From Paramarasmius palmivorus (Eukaryota > Basidiomycota > Agaricomycetes > Agaricales > Marasmiaceae), in NCBI GenBank assembly GCA_037176845.1, contig JAYKXP010000220.1:1-60581 (forward strand): DNA of 60,581 bases. Direction: 5' to 3'. This document shows positions 10,173 through 21,975 of the stretch, in pieces. A program made the translations under genes and the position numbers. Each line of letters begins with the position of its first letter. The first letter of the stretch is position 1. The notes under the pieces were generated by a model. The model saw nothing but the letters and a program-made list of their open reading frames with translations. It had not been told where the DNA came from and made no database searches.

Positions 10173-11990
10173 ATGCCCCCATGCTCACTCCGCATATATA
10201 TGTCCATAAATACCTTCTCCGGAGAAGGTCTCCAAGCACACCCAGCAGATGTGCGTCCTACACCTCGTACACGTGACATGATTACAACCCTCATTCCTCT
10301 CTATCGGAACCTTGCAACCTGGACAATTCTTCACACCGTGTTTGTCCATCTACTCCCTGAACAGTCTATCGCCACCGTCCTTCTCAGGACACCCAAACCC
10401 ATCGTGATACTCCACATGACATTCCGGGCATATCCTTGTAAGACACGAAGGGCATTGTAAGACTGTCCCTGCAGGTGCAGGACGGTAGACTTGCATGCAG
10501 TCGGGGGAAGGACAATGATGGAATTCTTTTGAGTGTTCATCGACGTGCGCCGAAAAGGCTGCTTCAAAGATGGCCTCAAATTCACCTAGGGGAAGGATAT
10601 CCCTTACAACGGAAGTGGGGATACCCAACGAACATCTTGCTTCGTCGCCCAAACACGACAGAGGGAAGAATCAGTGATCTTGGAACTAAGGAGGTAATTT
10701 GCTAGACACGCACGACAGTATGTATGTCTGCAGGATATGCGAATAGGGAGCTCGACGTGGCCGAAGCAGACTGGACATGATGTAATTCTGGGTGTAAGGT
10801 GAGGCATTCGGACTTTCTTGACGGATTGTCGTGCCGCTTGGAAGTCGGCCAAAGATCCACGTATTGTGAGCTTTTGGTTCCACATGTCTGACATGACGTT
10901 CTCCGACCCGAGCAGCCTCTTCAAAGGACCAAGCTGAGTTCCCATGAAAGGACCCATGAGGTGACCAGGCACTATTAACAACCATAGTTAAGTTCTCCCG
11001 TGCGTAGCTCCTTGTGCTTCTTCACCAGTTCCAACCGAAAACACTATTCCGCTTCTCCTTTGGACCAAAAAGTCTTAGTCCCCTTCGAACAGCATCATCT
11101 TTTATCGTGACACCTTTGAAGCGATCTTCCAACGATCTCAAGAAGAAGTCGCTCCAAATGACCTCTCCGTCATCTCTAACAACCTCTCCCTGCAGCGTTC
11201 TCTCCAACTCCGCTTTTAACTCTCCTGGATCCTTCAGGTCATTGGCCGAGAGCGTGGCTATAACGAGATTGTCCAGTCGAACCATCGATATAGTCATAGC
11301 CCTCTTTCCTTGACGCCAGAGAGTCACCTTCAGCGACTCAATATCGTGTGCGGCCCTGTTATACACGTTTATGAAGCAAACCGACAACATCCCTCGCCAT
11401 CTTTGCCAGTGTGGTGAAATATGCCCAAGCCCTAACGCGACAGCCTCAATATGGTGAAGGCAAGATGACGAAATCACCAGCGTCCAAATCGTTGTGGTTC
11501 TGGTGACCGCTGTTGGCTCCAGCTTTCAAGTTCATGGCGACATAAAGAGCGTTTATATCGGTCCATGATGAACGCATAGAGACCCACTGGTCAAGGTCAT
11601 TATGTAGACTCTGATAGGTCCGTCTCTGTTTCTGATCCACTCGTCCAAGCTATTGAGAGTTCTCCTCCGAGCGTTCGGTTGACAATTGGGTTGAGGGTAA
11701 TGTGCCTCTGCGTCATGACACGCATGTTTCGCCGCTTGGTCCGCAAGTTTTTGAAGGGTATGCGTAGCGTCGTCTGCGTCTCTTTGAGAATGCTCCGTGA
11801 ACCAAGAAATAGGTAAACACACCGTGACTACTGCGGTAGTATGTATTGTTATACTGGTAACCGGTTGCCATACACGGTGTTATGTGCTCCTCCAGCGATC
11901 TCGAAATCTCTTGAGTTATTGAAAGCCATGGACCGTGGCTTTGGGGTGCTTTGGATTGAGGTGAAAGCGATGGCCAAGGGGAAGAGCGCA
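10173..11990 (-). pseudogene. RBR E3 ubiquitin ligase, copy L2, with N-terminal region
   Basis: Inverse partner of the right copy R1 at 48130-49905. It keeps more of the N-terminus than L1: a 151-residue frame at 11022-11477 reads through MTISMVRLDNLVIATLSAND into WSDFFLRS, and upstream pieces (11446-11822) include DQWVSMRSSWTDINALYVA. RING1 ligands are present (10604-10981), but a 1-2 nt loss after LLSSK shifts the frame before the IBR, which resumes in frame at 10350-10652. The stop at 10350-10352 is the same TAG as in the other copies. The codons just after it repeat the RING2 core, but the frame is disturbed near 10220 by a change in the motif after CWVC. It lacks the 19-bp insertion seen in L1 and R2. 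Confidence 0.8.
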
Positions 11991-12239
11991 AAAGAAAGAA
12001 GACTCGACGAAATGGCGAAAGATTACCGCCAATTTGAAGTGAACGAAAGAAGATGCAGTCTCGGAACGATGGGAAGTGAATAGAATATTGGCAACCAGGA
12101 GGAAACTACTGGACTGCCCCCATCTCCAACTGACCAAGAGTGATCGTTTCACTGATTGACGGCGCACTAGACTGCGAGCTCTGGCATCTTCGATAGGCCT
12201 CAACTTGAGGCATGTAGCTTTGGTGGAACGGCGACGAGA

Positions 12240-13040
12240 AGCTTTTCTTGAGTGAATCAGTTTACAGAGTATTCGTAGAGACGGCCAGGAATCTCACCTT
12301 TAGGTGTATAGATAAATGCATTGCGTTATTCTCAGTCATGCATATGGGCTTATTCTGGTGTACAGTAAATTGTCAGGTTGCGGTCGGTTAAACAGAGTAG
12401 TTCGCCAAACCAGGGACCTAGGATGTCGGGTGGAAGTTATGGTTTTGGGTTACACAACCTGAAGGGTGAGCCATATTTTTCAGTTGCTTTTATAGAGCCC
12501 TAAAATGAGACGGTAAAAGTGGATTCCGCTGCCTTGGACGGTGTACTTACTAGTGGATGAGAAGTAACTCGTCGAATTGAAGAATAATGGATTGCCAGTG
12601 CACATGGAGTCATCAGAGAAGCGTCAATGGTCTCTCAGACTCCTTCCGCTTGGCGCTTAGCTGACACAATGATTCACCCCGGTCACTCTCAGCATTACGC
12701 ACTGGCCTTTAACCTTGTTACTCCCCGAGTAACAATCGTGCATGTAAGTACAAGTATCCGATCCCAAGTACACATGTTGCTGTTTGTCACGATGCGATAA
12801 ACGAGTGAAAGTAACTATACGGCATAAATGAACAAGTGTAGGAAGGGGTTATTATGAACGGTACACGACGAAGACGAGCAAGAGATAGGCTAGGAAAGAA
12901 GTAGAAGTTGAACGAATTGTACATCATAAGATGGATAGTCCGTCCATATAAAATTGTCCCGTAGAAGATATGATCCGAACTAGCAAGTTATCAATGTCTG
13001 CCCTGTATTCCAGTCGATGGCAAAAGCTCACCTTTACCCA
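12240..13040. other. Long noncoding block conserved in both arms
   Basis: Matches 47294-48120 in inverse orientation with few changes. No open frame of note on either strand. It lies between the RBR N-terminal region and the small decayed gene and may hold their shared flanks. Confidence 0.5.
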
Positions 13041-13867
13041 ACCGATCCACACTAATCATGACTACTCAAACTCCACGCGCTTAACTCGACACTTGGCGGG
13101 GTCTGGATGGTTATATCTTCGCCCCAACCGGGGATGAATACAACTTCAACAGTCTGTGAACCCTGTCCGATTTCCGCAATCAAGACACTAACGCCGGTGT
13201 TCTCCTGATCAGCTTCCGGAGGGGGTGACATCGCTACTCGTTCTCTTTGCCTCGCTCTGGGTCTAGTAAGCACTAGAGGGCGAGGTGAGGACGACCTTCA
13301 TCTCCTTTCCATCGAGCTGAAGGGTTGCAGTGCTTCCATCAATAGAAATTGTGGCGTTGGTGTGCATACACCATTGGAATCCAGTAGTGGTGGTGACCTC
13401 ATCCCGAATGAGCATGAACAATGTACGACATGTGTACTCGCAGGTACTAGAGATTTCGATTCACGTTTCGTTATACTACACAGATTCGATGTTAGCTTTA
13501 GAGAGCACGAACTATTCAGGAAAACGACGTACCTTGACTACGTACAATCCTGCTCTCCGTCCCATCAAACAATAAAGCTTCCGCTACTAAAGCAAACGCT
13601 GTAGAGCCCAGAATGCCCAGAAAGAGGTACGATCTTGCGTTCGATTGAGAATTCCTAGTCCTATGTATATTGCATGAGTACTCGAACTTGAAACAAGAAG
13701 ATAGCTCCTACCTTGACCATCTTCCTGATATATGCCAATGCGATATATGATTCTGGACCCGGAGGTGAAGAGGATGTGGGGTGATCAGGGCGATAAGAAG
13801 CTTCGGTTGGCTTGAGTGGGTTCGCTGCTAGCTCTGTACAATAATCAAGACTGTATATTCGACCTCC
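13040..13867 (-). pseudogene. Small decayed gene, possible membrane segment (left)
   Basis: Partner of 46463-47293. One frame encodes a hydrophobic stretch (GILGSTAFALVAEALLF) before an intron. Later pieces include TCEYTCRTLFMLIRDE and a C-terminal segment with VSVLIAEIGQGSQTVEVVF. In-frame TGA (13461-13463) and TAG (13263-13265) are shared with the right arm, and a 1-nt insertion near the C-terminal segment is specific to this copy. The exon phases around the first intron do not fit, so the model is uncertain. Function unknown. Confidence 0.5.
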
Positions 13868-14407
13868 CTAATGCCTGATAGACAGCTCTTCATCAATCAT
13901 TTCCGCCCAGTCCAAAACCAACTCCGTGATCTCCCTGCTGTTGTATTCGAGCTTGAACGTTTCTGTGTGATGTTTGTAGCCTAATGACTAACGTCAGACA
14001 TACGAAAGAGGACGAAGAAAAGCTTACAATCGATGCAAACTTCGTAAGTTCGCTGCGCCACCATCTCAAGCATTTGGAGAAGTATCTCCTCTAGAGCGTG
14101 ATGCTTGGTGAAACTACTAACTGAAAGAAACAAAGAAAAACTCACCGACGCGCTTTACATTATTGACCCAGATCCATCCCGTCCACAGCTGCACTTGAAA
14201 CGGACAATTTGCCCTCCATCTGTTCCTCCTAGTGGCGATATCGTGGCATCTTCCGACTTTGAATTTATACCCGAGTTCTGGAAAGTCGTCCCACCAGAAT
14301 ATGAAGATGTATATGTATCCTGGGTGGTCATCTGGGCGCAAGGCGGCGTCCATTCGTTGGTTCGCGAGGTCGAGGATGATTTGACGTTGGACGGCAGAGG
14401 CAGACAT
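13868..14407 (-). CDS. T5orf172-domain (GIY-YIG superfamily) protein, left copy
   Basis: Model: complement(join(13868..13980,14028..14090,14146..14407)), 145 aa. T5orf172 (MUG113-like) domains are relatives of GIY-YIG nucleases found in fungi, phages and bacteria. The GIY-like strand is GYIYIF (residues 30-35) and the YIG-like strand YKFKVG (47-52). These are followed by Arg53 and Arg60, a conserved Glu in VEEILL (88-89), and Cys106, Cys109, His112 and His113 near the end. Both introns have canonical ends and restore the frame. The protein differs from the right copy by about one conservative change near the C-terminus (Ile for Val), while neighbouring genes are decayed. It is transcribed outward from the spacer. 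Nuclease activity is inferred from the fold only. Confidence 0.88.
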
Positions 14408-14840
14408 AGTACGTAGATCTAACAACAGCGTTAGTAGAAATGAAGGCGATGAAAGTGTACATACCTTTGTAGAAATGACAGATCTAAGGAAGCATTACTG
14501 CAGACGCCAAGGTGGAGGATAAAGGATACTGCTAGAGGACAAATTAGATCAGATGCAAGACGAAATACAAGGAATGCGAAATATACAAACAGGAGTCGAT
14601 GAAGAGGAGCTAGAGAGGAACAAACGTGTTTCGATGAGCAAGAGATAGAAAGAAAAAGTAGGTAGCTCACTGAGTTCTGCGTACGGGAGATGTAACGCGT
14701 TCCGAAGGAAACCTGCAAGACACTAGGGCCAGAGGAATCCTGGAGCCGTACACCCCGTAGTCTTACCGTTTGTTGACCGTGTTCAAGAGTAGCATGAGAG
14801 ATTAAGGAAATCACCCAGATGACGAACGCACAATGCAGAT
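14408..14840. promoter_or_regulatory. Upstream region of the left T5orf172 gene, crossing the inverted-repeat boundary
   Basis: Conserved with 45540-45924 up to about 14792, where the arm ends. It contains an open frame on the minus strand (14431-14814) with no motif, best read as 5' leader. No clear TATA element was picked out. Confidence 0.4.
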
Positions 14841-15540
14841 CTTGATCTTGGTAACATACCTAGAGCTCAACAGAAAGTTGGATATTGAGTCGGATATACG
14901 GGGAAGCATATAATTGACGTAGACGAGTGTAATGGCCTGCTGATATCCAATCGTGCGTCCAATCTTCGATACACTGTTCTCGAGAACAGCTCGATCATCT
15001 ACTAGCGCGAGGTTAGTCCATAAGGCGACTCCATGTACAGCTCATCGAAGTTCAGATACTTTACCTGGGATTTGGAGCTGATATTTAGATGAAAAGCAGC
15101 CGTTTTCTGTTCTTTAACAAGAAACCGAGATGACATAGGTAATATCGTGTCCAGGTATGGGGATGTACTTGATCGCACTGACGAAGGCATGATCCTTAGT
15201 GGATGTTGATCACCGGAATCAATGACAGACGTACCAGTTGGATACAGCCAATACGATGGCTGGAATATCGACCGTCGCAACATATCAAGGCTTAAACCAC
15301 GTTAATACGATAAGAAAACATTTGAAAGGAAAACACGTACTGTATACTCCTCTTGACGCTCTGAATCAATCTACGCCAGTTTCACTGGTGTGTGTCCGCT
15401 GATCACCTGTCCTCTGCTAACCATGGCTGCGACACCTCGTTCAAGTTTGAGGTGAGCTTCGAGAAGCTTGACAAGATTGAAGGTGGAGCCTATATGAAGA
15501 GTTCTATCAGGTCTCTTGTGTCGAGATCAGCGATGTACCT
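14841..15540 (-). pseudogene. Decayed spliced gene at the spacer edge, unknown
   Basis: The minus strand reads GSTFNLVKLLEAHLKLERG, then a TAG before IDSERQEEYT, an intron-like gap, DIPAIVLAVSNW, and further down KIGRTIGYQQAITLVYVNYM. Splice-like borders occur between the pieces. The stop could derive from CAG by C-to-T. I recognise no family. There is no right-arm partner. Confidence 0.4.
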
Positions 15541-15865
15541 GCCTGAGTGGCCCAGTTATACTGTTCGACCAAGTTTGACGTGGTGGATCATGATCAAGGA
15601 AAGGTCAAGGCACGTGCATAGCCTAGCGCTGAGAACATGTGATCAAGCGCCCATGTTGCATTCGGATTCCGGTGGCAAACGTATATATATATATCTATCT
15701 AATCAAATTCGAACATTGAAGCTTCAAGCCAAGGCTAGGCCATGGCCAGTGTAGTTTTCATCGATGTGCTGGTTACAAACATCTCTTGCCAAGATAACAA
15801 ACGAGAATCGAGATACAAAGATTGTGGTACTGGTAATTATAGCTGATAAAACCGCAAGTCCTCTG
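15541..15865. other. Intergenic
   Basis: No supported gene. It includes a short TA run (TATATATATA) near 15681. Confidence 0.4.
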
Positions 15866-17234
15866 TTACAAACCCATGTTCACGATAGCGTTCGCCGCGG
15901 AGCTTTCCTTCGCCAGTTGCTTTGTTGCATTTGTTGCTTGTCCCCGGGCTATACCTCCCACTAAAAAAGAGGAGCGTTATTTTATGATGAATGATAACCG
16001 TTCAGAATGACTACATACCGAGGCAAGTGGCCGTCCATGCCTGCATATGGGGGGGTCCCGTCGACGAGAAGCTGTAAGTTATGGATCCAACAGCGTTTTG
16101 TTGCTGGAATTCGTTTAAAAATCCGATGGCATTGATCCCTGACCATGCCGAGGGACCGCCAGTCGTGGTCGGTGCGAGGGTTGGGCCTGTTGGGGGAGCA
16201 GGTAGTTCGGGGTCATATTCGGGGTTGAGAGGATCCCATGGCAAGTTTGTTTCCTGTAGGGATCTGGTGAAGTCGCATGGGAGGACCCGCGCTTCCGCGT
16301 CGCCAGAGGTCATAAGACCACCTGTGGTCGGACAGACGTCGAAACAATAGAAAAGCCGTTTAGGAAGACGAGAATTCATTGATTCAGGAAGCGTCTTTGC
16401 TTCATCTTCCATGCTCCTATATACGCAATATCCTGCATATGCATCGAGGGCAGCATCTAGGGATAATCAATGTAAGCCTGAAGAAAGATCTCGACAGGAT
16501 TGAAACCTACAAGTGACCTGCTGGTAGTTCAAACGGCCAGATTCCCAATTTCCAGTGCGAACTTTGCTATTTTTCGTTATCGTTTTCAGGCAAAATGTTT
16601 CTAAGAGCCTTTTCAAGCCTAGAGGCTCCGTGTATCGCCCGATAAACATTCTCTTCGCAAGGTTCGACCCTTCGTAGTGCCCAGCTTTAGCTTCAAACAC
16701 AAGTGCGTCGAGTGACTTGCATAGCAAGCTTAGATCGATGCACCCAGCAAGTGCTATACCCCAATCCTGATGGAGTTTGATGGCATCTCCTGGTTACCAG
16801 TAATTATAATAAGTAAAATATCTGAATCAACGGGTGAAAGATTACCTTGGACACCGACACCTGCTTTCAAAATGTTTCTGTCTTCTAGGATAGCACATAG
16901 CTTCTGAGGAAGCTTGCCTAGGGCCAATACGCGTGAGTTTCACCTATCAGGACAAAGGAAAATCGAACTAACCTCGGGTCTCCAGTCTCGTGAGATCAAA
17001 CACAAAAGAACAATGGCTTTGTGCGAGTTGGAGGACCGCGACACGGCCTGCTGGCTCTTGTCTGTTGCCAGGTCGCCACTCCTGGTCGAATCCCAATACG
17101 ATGGGGGCGTCTTGTTCTTGATTCAAATATTCGTGCGCGCGGTCGAGCTCGTTGTCGGTAGTGACATAAGATATGGCAGAAGCAGGGAGCTGCAGCTGTG
17201 GAAAAGAGGACGAAACGGTGAGGTTGGTGGCCAT
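15866..17234 (-). CDS. WRN-type 3'-5' exonuclease fused to a C-terminal dsRNA-binding domain
   Basis: Model: complement(join(15866..15960,16019..16456,16511..16789,16846..16917,16973..17234)), 381 aa. DEDDy exonucleases of the WRN/RNase D group remove 3' nucleotides using four acidic residues and a Tyr. Exo I is GFDQEW (Asp50, Glu52), exo II lies in GVGVQGDAIKLHQDW, and exo III is YAALDAY (Tyr205, Asp209), so the site looks complete. After a Pro/Thr linker, residues 314-381 fit a dsRBD: an N-terminal helix (FLNEFQQQNA), strands (SITYSFSSTGPPH, WTATCLVGG) and a Lys-containing C-terminal helix (ATKQLAKESSAANAIV). The last intron splits this domain. Reading through it would end at GM and destroy it. 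The combination suggests an RNA or structured-nucleic-acid substrate, which is inference. A decayed paralog lies at 42782-43992. Confidence 0.85.
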
Positions 17235-17279
17235 GGTAGAAAGGGAGTTTTACGAGGTTCTTGACCCTTTCATGTTTAC

Positions 17280-17286
17280 ATATATA
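17280..17286 (-). promoter_or_regulatory. TATA-like element for the exonuclease-dsRBD gene
   Basis: An ATATATA run lies about 46 nt upstream of the start codon at 17234. Position is plausible for a fungal core promoter; not tested. Confidence 0.3.
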
Positions 17287-17905
17287 GACCTTTGAAACGC
17301 CCGATCAGGCATTCAAAAAAAGGTAGCCATTTTACCTGGATAGATCCAAGGGTCTCCGAGTCATAGATTCCAGGAAACACATCCTTTGTCGCGAGTCACG
17401 AAGAAGCGGGGGCTTTACTGTATGAATAGTCGAGTAACTCATCATCTGTACAAATCGTTGAGCTGGGCTTCCATTATAGCGGCTCAATCATACCCAGTCC
17501 CGGCCAACTCACTGGTAAGGAGTCATCTATTCCAAAATGAGGGTCTTCTTGCAGGGTCCGAGAATCCGCGCTTCGAATGTAGGAATTAGGTAGCTGAGAT
17601 TGAGCTGAGATCAATCTTGAAATTTCGCTCATCTCGCATATTATCTAATATTTTCCCACAACGCTGATTCTTCAACACGAACTAGGTTATCGAGGATCGT
17701 TTCCGCACTTTCACGACAGATTCGGGTTTCCAATGACTGGAGTCATTGGTCGGGATTAACGGTAGATGCTTGAACTCTTGGTCACGATCGGTTTCTTATG
17801 AATTTTCAAGGCCTAATTATCGCGAACAAAATGAAAATGCGTACACCTATACACGACAGTATCTACGCTAAACCAGTCTTACCCAAAGCACCCCGTCACT
17901 ATCGT
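17287..17905. other. Intergenic
   Basis: About 620 bp between the exonuclease start and the next gene's stop. Only short frames without motifs on either strand. Confidence 0.45.
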
Positions 17906-19703
17906 TCATATTTCCATGTATTCGAAGTCGAGCAATTCAGGCTTTGCTGGACTAGGATTAACATAAAGACGAACTCTTTCGTCAGACATTTGCAACAACT
18001 CCCGAAGCTTCTCCCAATCATAAAAATTTTCCGGCAGTCCAGTCTTTATTTTAAGATCCGGACCAGCTTTTCTCCTCGACTCCTCCTTTCCAGGGATTCC
18101 TGGCACCCGGTGATTACGACGATTACCTCTGCGCTCAGTAGAATGGAGTGATTCCCAGACGATGCAATCATCTATGTGATGAAGCAAATTAGTCACCCTT
18201 TGTGAACGATACGGGTGTTTGTGGATTGCACGTGTCGCAGTGCCAGGAGGGTGTTCCTCGTCGCTAGACATCATATCGACATCCATCATTCTCAAGGCTT
18301 GAACATTCCTTGCAAGGCTTGGTCTTCTTTCAGCTGTTTTTTTCCGATATTCGTAGAGCTGATCGTGACACCATGGTAAGCTTTCATTTACTAACATGCA
18401 TTGCCTCGGACTTACCCTCAAAGCAGCTTGATAGTGCTTGCTCTTGTTCTGGGTCACCCTCATCTGATCCGGGGTCGCGTTTCGTACCTCGAAGATATGT
18501 TCGACGTGTCCCACGATTTTCTTCGAGAGCTTGCGTGGATCGTGCTGAAGAGCTGCTTCCTGTAACTTGGGAATCACGAATTTCTGGGCGGCATAACGCG
18601 ACATCGATATGTTCCATTTCCGGCGTACAGTTGCCTCATCGAACTCCCGGCGTGGTTCGGCAAACATAATAGGACACAGGTCTACGGGTTGTGTCTCAGA
18701 ATATATGTCAGGTATCGCTCCTGCTATCGGTACGGTTGCCAGAGCGCGTCCAAAGTTCCCCAAGACATTGGCATCGGGCTGAATTCTTCCTTTCGAAACC
18801 CAGACCTTTTCGATTTCCTCCCGAATCACTTTGTTGATCCCGTTTTCCTGGGCTGGTCGTGTCCTTCTCTCTCTGCGTAAACGGGGTTGAGGAGGCTGTG
18901 GAGGCTGAGCAACACCAGGTTGTGGAGGTACCGGTGGAGCCTGCTGAGCTGCCTCAGGCTGTCGTTGTGGAGGCTGAGGCTGAGGTTGAGCAGGGCCAGG
19001 TGGAGGAGGTTGTGCTGGTTGCGCTGGTTGTGCAGGTTGTGCCCCAATCCATTGCTGTACAACATTTTCTACACGGTTGATTCGATCTGCGATCACGTTT
19101 CCCATGTGAATTGCCCATGCAGGCATGCCCTGTGCAACCATGGTATTAATTGACGCGATAGATGCATACTGGCAATAATCATCTGAGGACATACCGCTTC
19201 AGGATCGACATGCGCCTCTTGCTCAGCGTGGATATCGTTGTTCGCGTTAGTGTTGGCTCCTTGATCACGGGGTTGATCATTGGGATTTTCTGCGTTATTA
19301 TTGCCTTGTTGGGAGGCGTCGTTTGGAGCGTCGGCGGCGCCACTGTCACCAGTTTGATCACCTGGATTAGTGAAACCGGGCCATCGACCACTTAAGATAC
19401 GCTGGTTGAATCTTTGAATGAGGACAAAGCAAAGCAAAACAAAGTACCACCTACTCCAAAGAAACCCGTTCCACTTTGACCTGCAGGCGGCTCCGGAGCA
19501 GTCGTATCTTCGGCGGGTTCTTGTGGCTCATCGCGATAGGGAGGCGGAGGGGTGTGTCGACCATCCTATGATAGCATTTCAACGCAGTTTCTGTGTGGAT
19601 CTACCGGTTGACTGACCTCTGTGTCTTCTGGGGGAGCAAAGTTCAGCCCTGCAGTGGCCGCCGGTGGGGGTGTAGTGGGGGTATCCTCCACATCGATATC
19701 CAT
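17906..19703 (-). CDS. Pro/Gln-rich protein of an Agaricomycete repeat-type family, unknown
   Basis: Model: complement(join(17906..18358,18416..19129,19195..19401,19455..19565,19617..19703)), 523 aa. The N-terminal third is acidic and rich in Pro, Asn and Gln. A Pro-Ala-Gln low-complexity block (from QPAQPAQPPPPG) follows the segment MPAWAIHMGNVIADRINRVE. A basic middle part contains KHYQAALR joined to LYEYRKKTAERRPSL, then DVDMMSSDEEHPPG. This layout (basic helices followed by MSSDEE) resembles a high-copy protein family seen near transposons in mushroom genomes, from memory. No catalytic motif. The intron at 18359-18415 is 57 nt and stop-free, so retention would give an in-frame longer protein. 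Start chosen at the first ATG that splices cleanly. Confidence 0.7.
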
Positions 19704-20140
19704 GTTATGGCGGGCTCTAGGCTGTTGCAATTATCGAAGTAGTTTCGCGAGAAGTCAAAGCGTGATAGGGCTCAATCAGTTTTCCTTCCCCTTTCCGGGA
19801 TCAAGATATATAGATGGTATTTCCTCGTCGTCGTCGGCCTCGTGCCAGATTTAGGGTGCAAAATTTGGCGATCATGCAATATGGAGATACGGTGCACAAG
19901 TTACAGGATGTTCAAGTCGTATCATGTCGAGGTACCACGTAAAACCTCCGATGCCATGAGGTTTAGACGAGGCTTTTTCATCATCAAGTCCTGACGTTTG
20001 CCTGGCGGATGCCATTAGTAGGCTGCTTCAGGATCCTGATTTTGGAAGCCGATGATGTCGCTCTTGTAATATTGTTTCTGGATCTGGTCCATCGAGTTGA
20101 CTACTAGCTCCCCCAACGCTCCCCACATACTTCTAGTTTC
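19704..20140. promoter_or_regulatory. Divergent promoter region
   Basis: 437 bp between the starts of the Pro/Gln-rich gene (-) and the WD40 gene (+). No specific site identified. Confidence 0.45.
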
Positions 20141-21975
20141 ATGGCTCGACACTCATGGCGCTACTCCCTAGTTTCGACATTTCCACTCAAAGACTCTGCC
20201 AACGCGCTACGTTTCTCCCCTGATGGACGATACCTGGCCTGTTGCAGCCAAGACGGTGCTGTATATGTTTTTAGCACAATTCGTCAAAAATTAGTGCGGT
20301 TGTATGAGAGAGACTCGGAAGATTCCCATGCTATCGCAGTGGAATGGGAAGACACGGCCAACCTCTTTGTTGGGATGGCTGATGGACGGGTTATTCAGTA
20401 TCATTCACCAACGAAGGTAGGTTTATCACTTGTAATATTCACTTACATGAATATTAACCCTTTGGACCGGCACATGTAGAGACTATGGTTAACAAACCTG
20501 TTCTCTGGGACAAACAGGAGAGATCTGGCAACGCTAAATGGTGCGGTGTTAACGTTGCACTGGGACAAAGCTTCACGTCGACTTGCTGTTGGGCACGGAT
20601 CCGATGTAACACTCTTACGACCCTACACCAAAGGTATGCGCCTCTCTGCCATCGTAATGATTTTAGAGCTTACTATTGTTGTGGATAGTTGACTGGAACA
20701 TCACATGTGAAGTTCCTCGCGCCACGCTACCATACAAGCCATTGAACTTTGACCCCAAACCCCCATGCCCAGTGGGTATACATACCTGCCGTTTTAAGGA
20801 TAGGATCATCGTGGTCGATCGAACCCGTGGCATATTGTGAGCAACTTCATCCCAATAGATTGATCAAGAACTACGCCCAACATCTCATTTCTTACTTTGT
20901 GAACAGTGCTTGGGACGTCAGCCAGGCGAAGGCCAATATGGAATGGCGAACGTCGCCTGGTCATAAAGCGTGAATGTTCATTGATGATTGAGATTTACAT
21001 TTACGCTGATCGCGCTGCTTCCTTTAGAGGAATGTCCGCAATATCTCCGGACTGTACGCACATAGCAGCATGGAATTTAGAGGATGGTGTAGATATCTAC
21101 GCCATCTCCAGACCGGAGAGTCGTGGCTTGAAATGTACCATCCCCATGCTCGAAAACTTCGGGCCAGATGCACAGGCACATGTTATGCTCGACGTCTTAT
21201 TCATTCACGATGGCGAAGACCTTTTAGTCGGAAGCTCAGTTGGTAAACCTACGATCCTAGATTTCAAAACGCACAGAATCACACAAATTCTGGAGCACTC
21301 ACCCGGTAAGTCTGGATGTCCCTGCGCAAAGTAGGCCGAATACTGACATTATGGGTACAGTGAACCACTCGACACCAATAGTGGTATGTGAACGTATGTT
21401 TGGGTCAACGTTGGACCGACATTTCTAAACGGTGCACACAGGCGTATACCACCTACAAAGGAAATCGTTACATTGCGACTGCAAGCCGCGAGCTTGGAGA
21501 AGAGTGTAAAGTTAAACTTTGGCTTGCTCGTTCACCAACAGACTGGAGATTTGGGGATGTCATTTCTGTAAGTCTTCACTATCTCAGTGGCGAGCTTCAA
21601 TGACCTGACTACTTGCAGCGTTTTTTCAATATCGCTCGACCTCTCCTGCTGGCGATCATCATTCTGCTCTCGGGCATAGTCATTGATCGGTTGTTTCTTC
21701 GACGTGACAACGGATGGGAAAAAAACGATCCCTTCGTACGGTATATCGTGCAAGTTTCGCGCCGGGTGGCAGTCTTACTACTGGAATGGGGGCAATCTAT
21801 CGATGCTGTGTCGATTTCTGCTTCTGGTATCAATGCGACCAGTAGTACACTCACTTCGGAAATAGTAGGAGTAACTGGGAGCCTGGAACCGTCCCTGACT
21901 AGTACTACCATGAGTGGCAACACTACACCACTTTCATGGTGGCAGAGCATGCTCCAGGTTGATTCGGACGATTAA
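20141..21975 (+). CDS. WD40-repeat protein with C-terminal membrane anchor
   Basis: Model: join(20141..20416,20480..20633,20689..20836,20907..20969,21028..21305,21361..21383,21442..21567,21619..21975), 474 aa. WD40-type blades are visible: ANALRFSPDGRYLACCSQDG near residue 20, AVEWEDTANLFVGMADGRV, LTLHWDKASRRLAVGHGSD, MSAISPDCTHIAAWNLEDGV and VLFIHDGEDLLVGSSVGKP. Near the C-terminus PLLLAIIILLSGIVIDRLFL is a single strong transmembrane segment followed by basic residues, then a Ser/Thr-rich tail of about 80 residues. The tiny 23-nt sixth exon keeps the frame. A beta-propeller scaffold tethered to a membrane is inferred. Partners are unknown. Confidence 0.8.

Larger units (their letters stand above)
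150..14792. repeat. Left arm of a giant imperfect inverted repeat
   Basis: The reverse complement of this stretch matches 45540-59850 piece by piece. Matching positions sum to about 60003 in the outer part, 59716 near 6.1 kb and about 60330-60345 in the inner 3 kb, so indels shift the register. Matched blocks include the CSE1 debris, RBR copies, T5orf172 gene and a long noncoding block. The inner boundary is sharp: similarity begins at the sequence near 14760-14792 and is lost towards the spacer. About 2 kb (7890-10070, with an NLR relic) has no counterpart on the right. Confidence 0.93.

Noticed and set aside
11841..12083. Antisense frame over the RBR N-terminal region (also 48202-48489 minus)
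   Set aside because: It is open in both arms but overlaps the ligase N-terminal coding frame on the opposite strand, and it has no recognisable domain; treated as a shadow.
16641..16690. tRNA B-box-like word GGTTCGA
   Set aside because: It lies in a coding exon of the exonuclease, with no A box or cloverleaf. No tRNA was found anywhere in the window.
19093..19437. Open frame reading through the donor at 19194
   Set aside because: Reading on gives a frame unrelated to the downstream protein. Splicing GTATGT to GCACAG restores the continuous 523-residue product.
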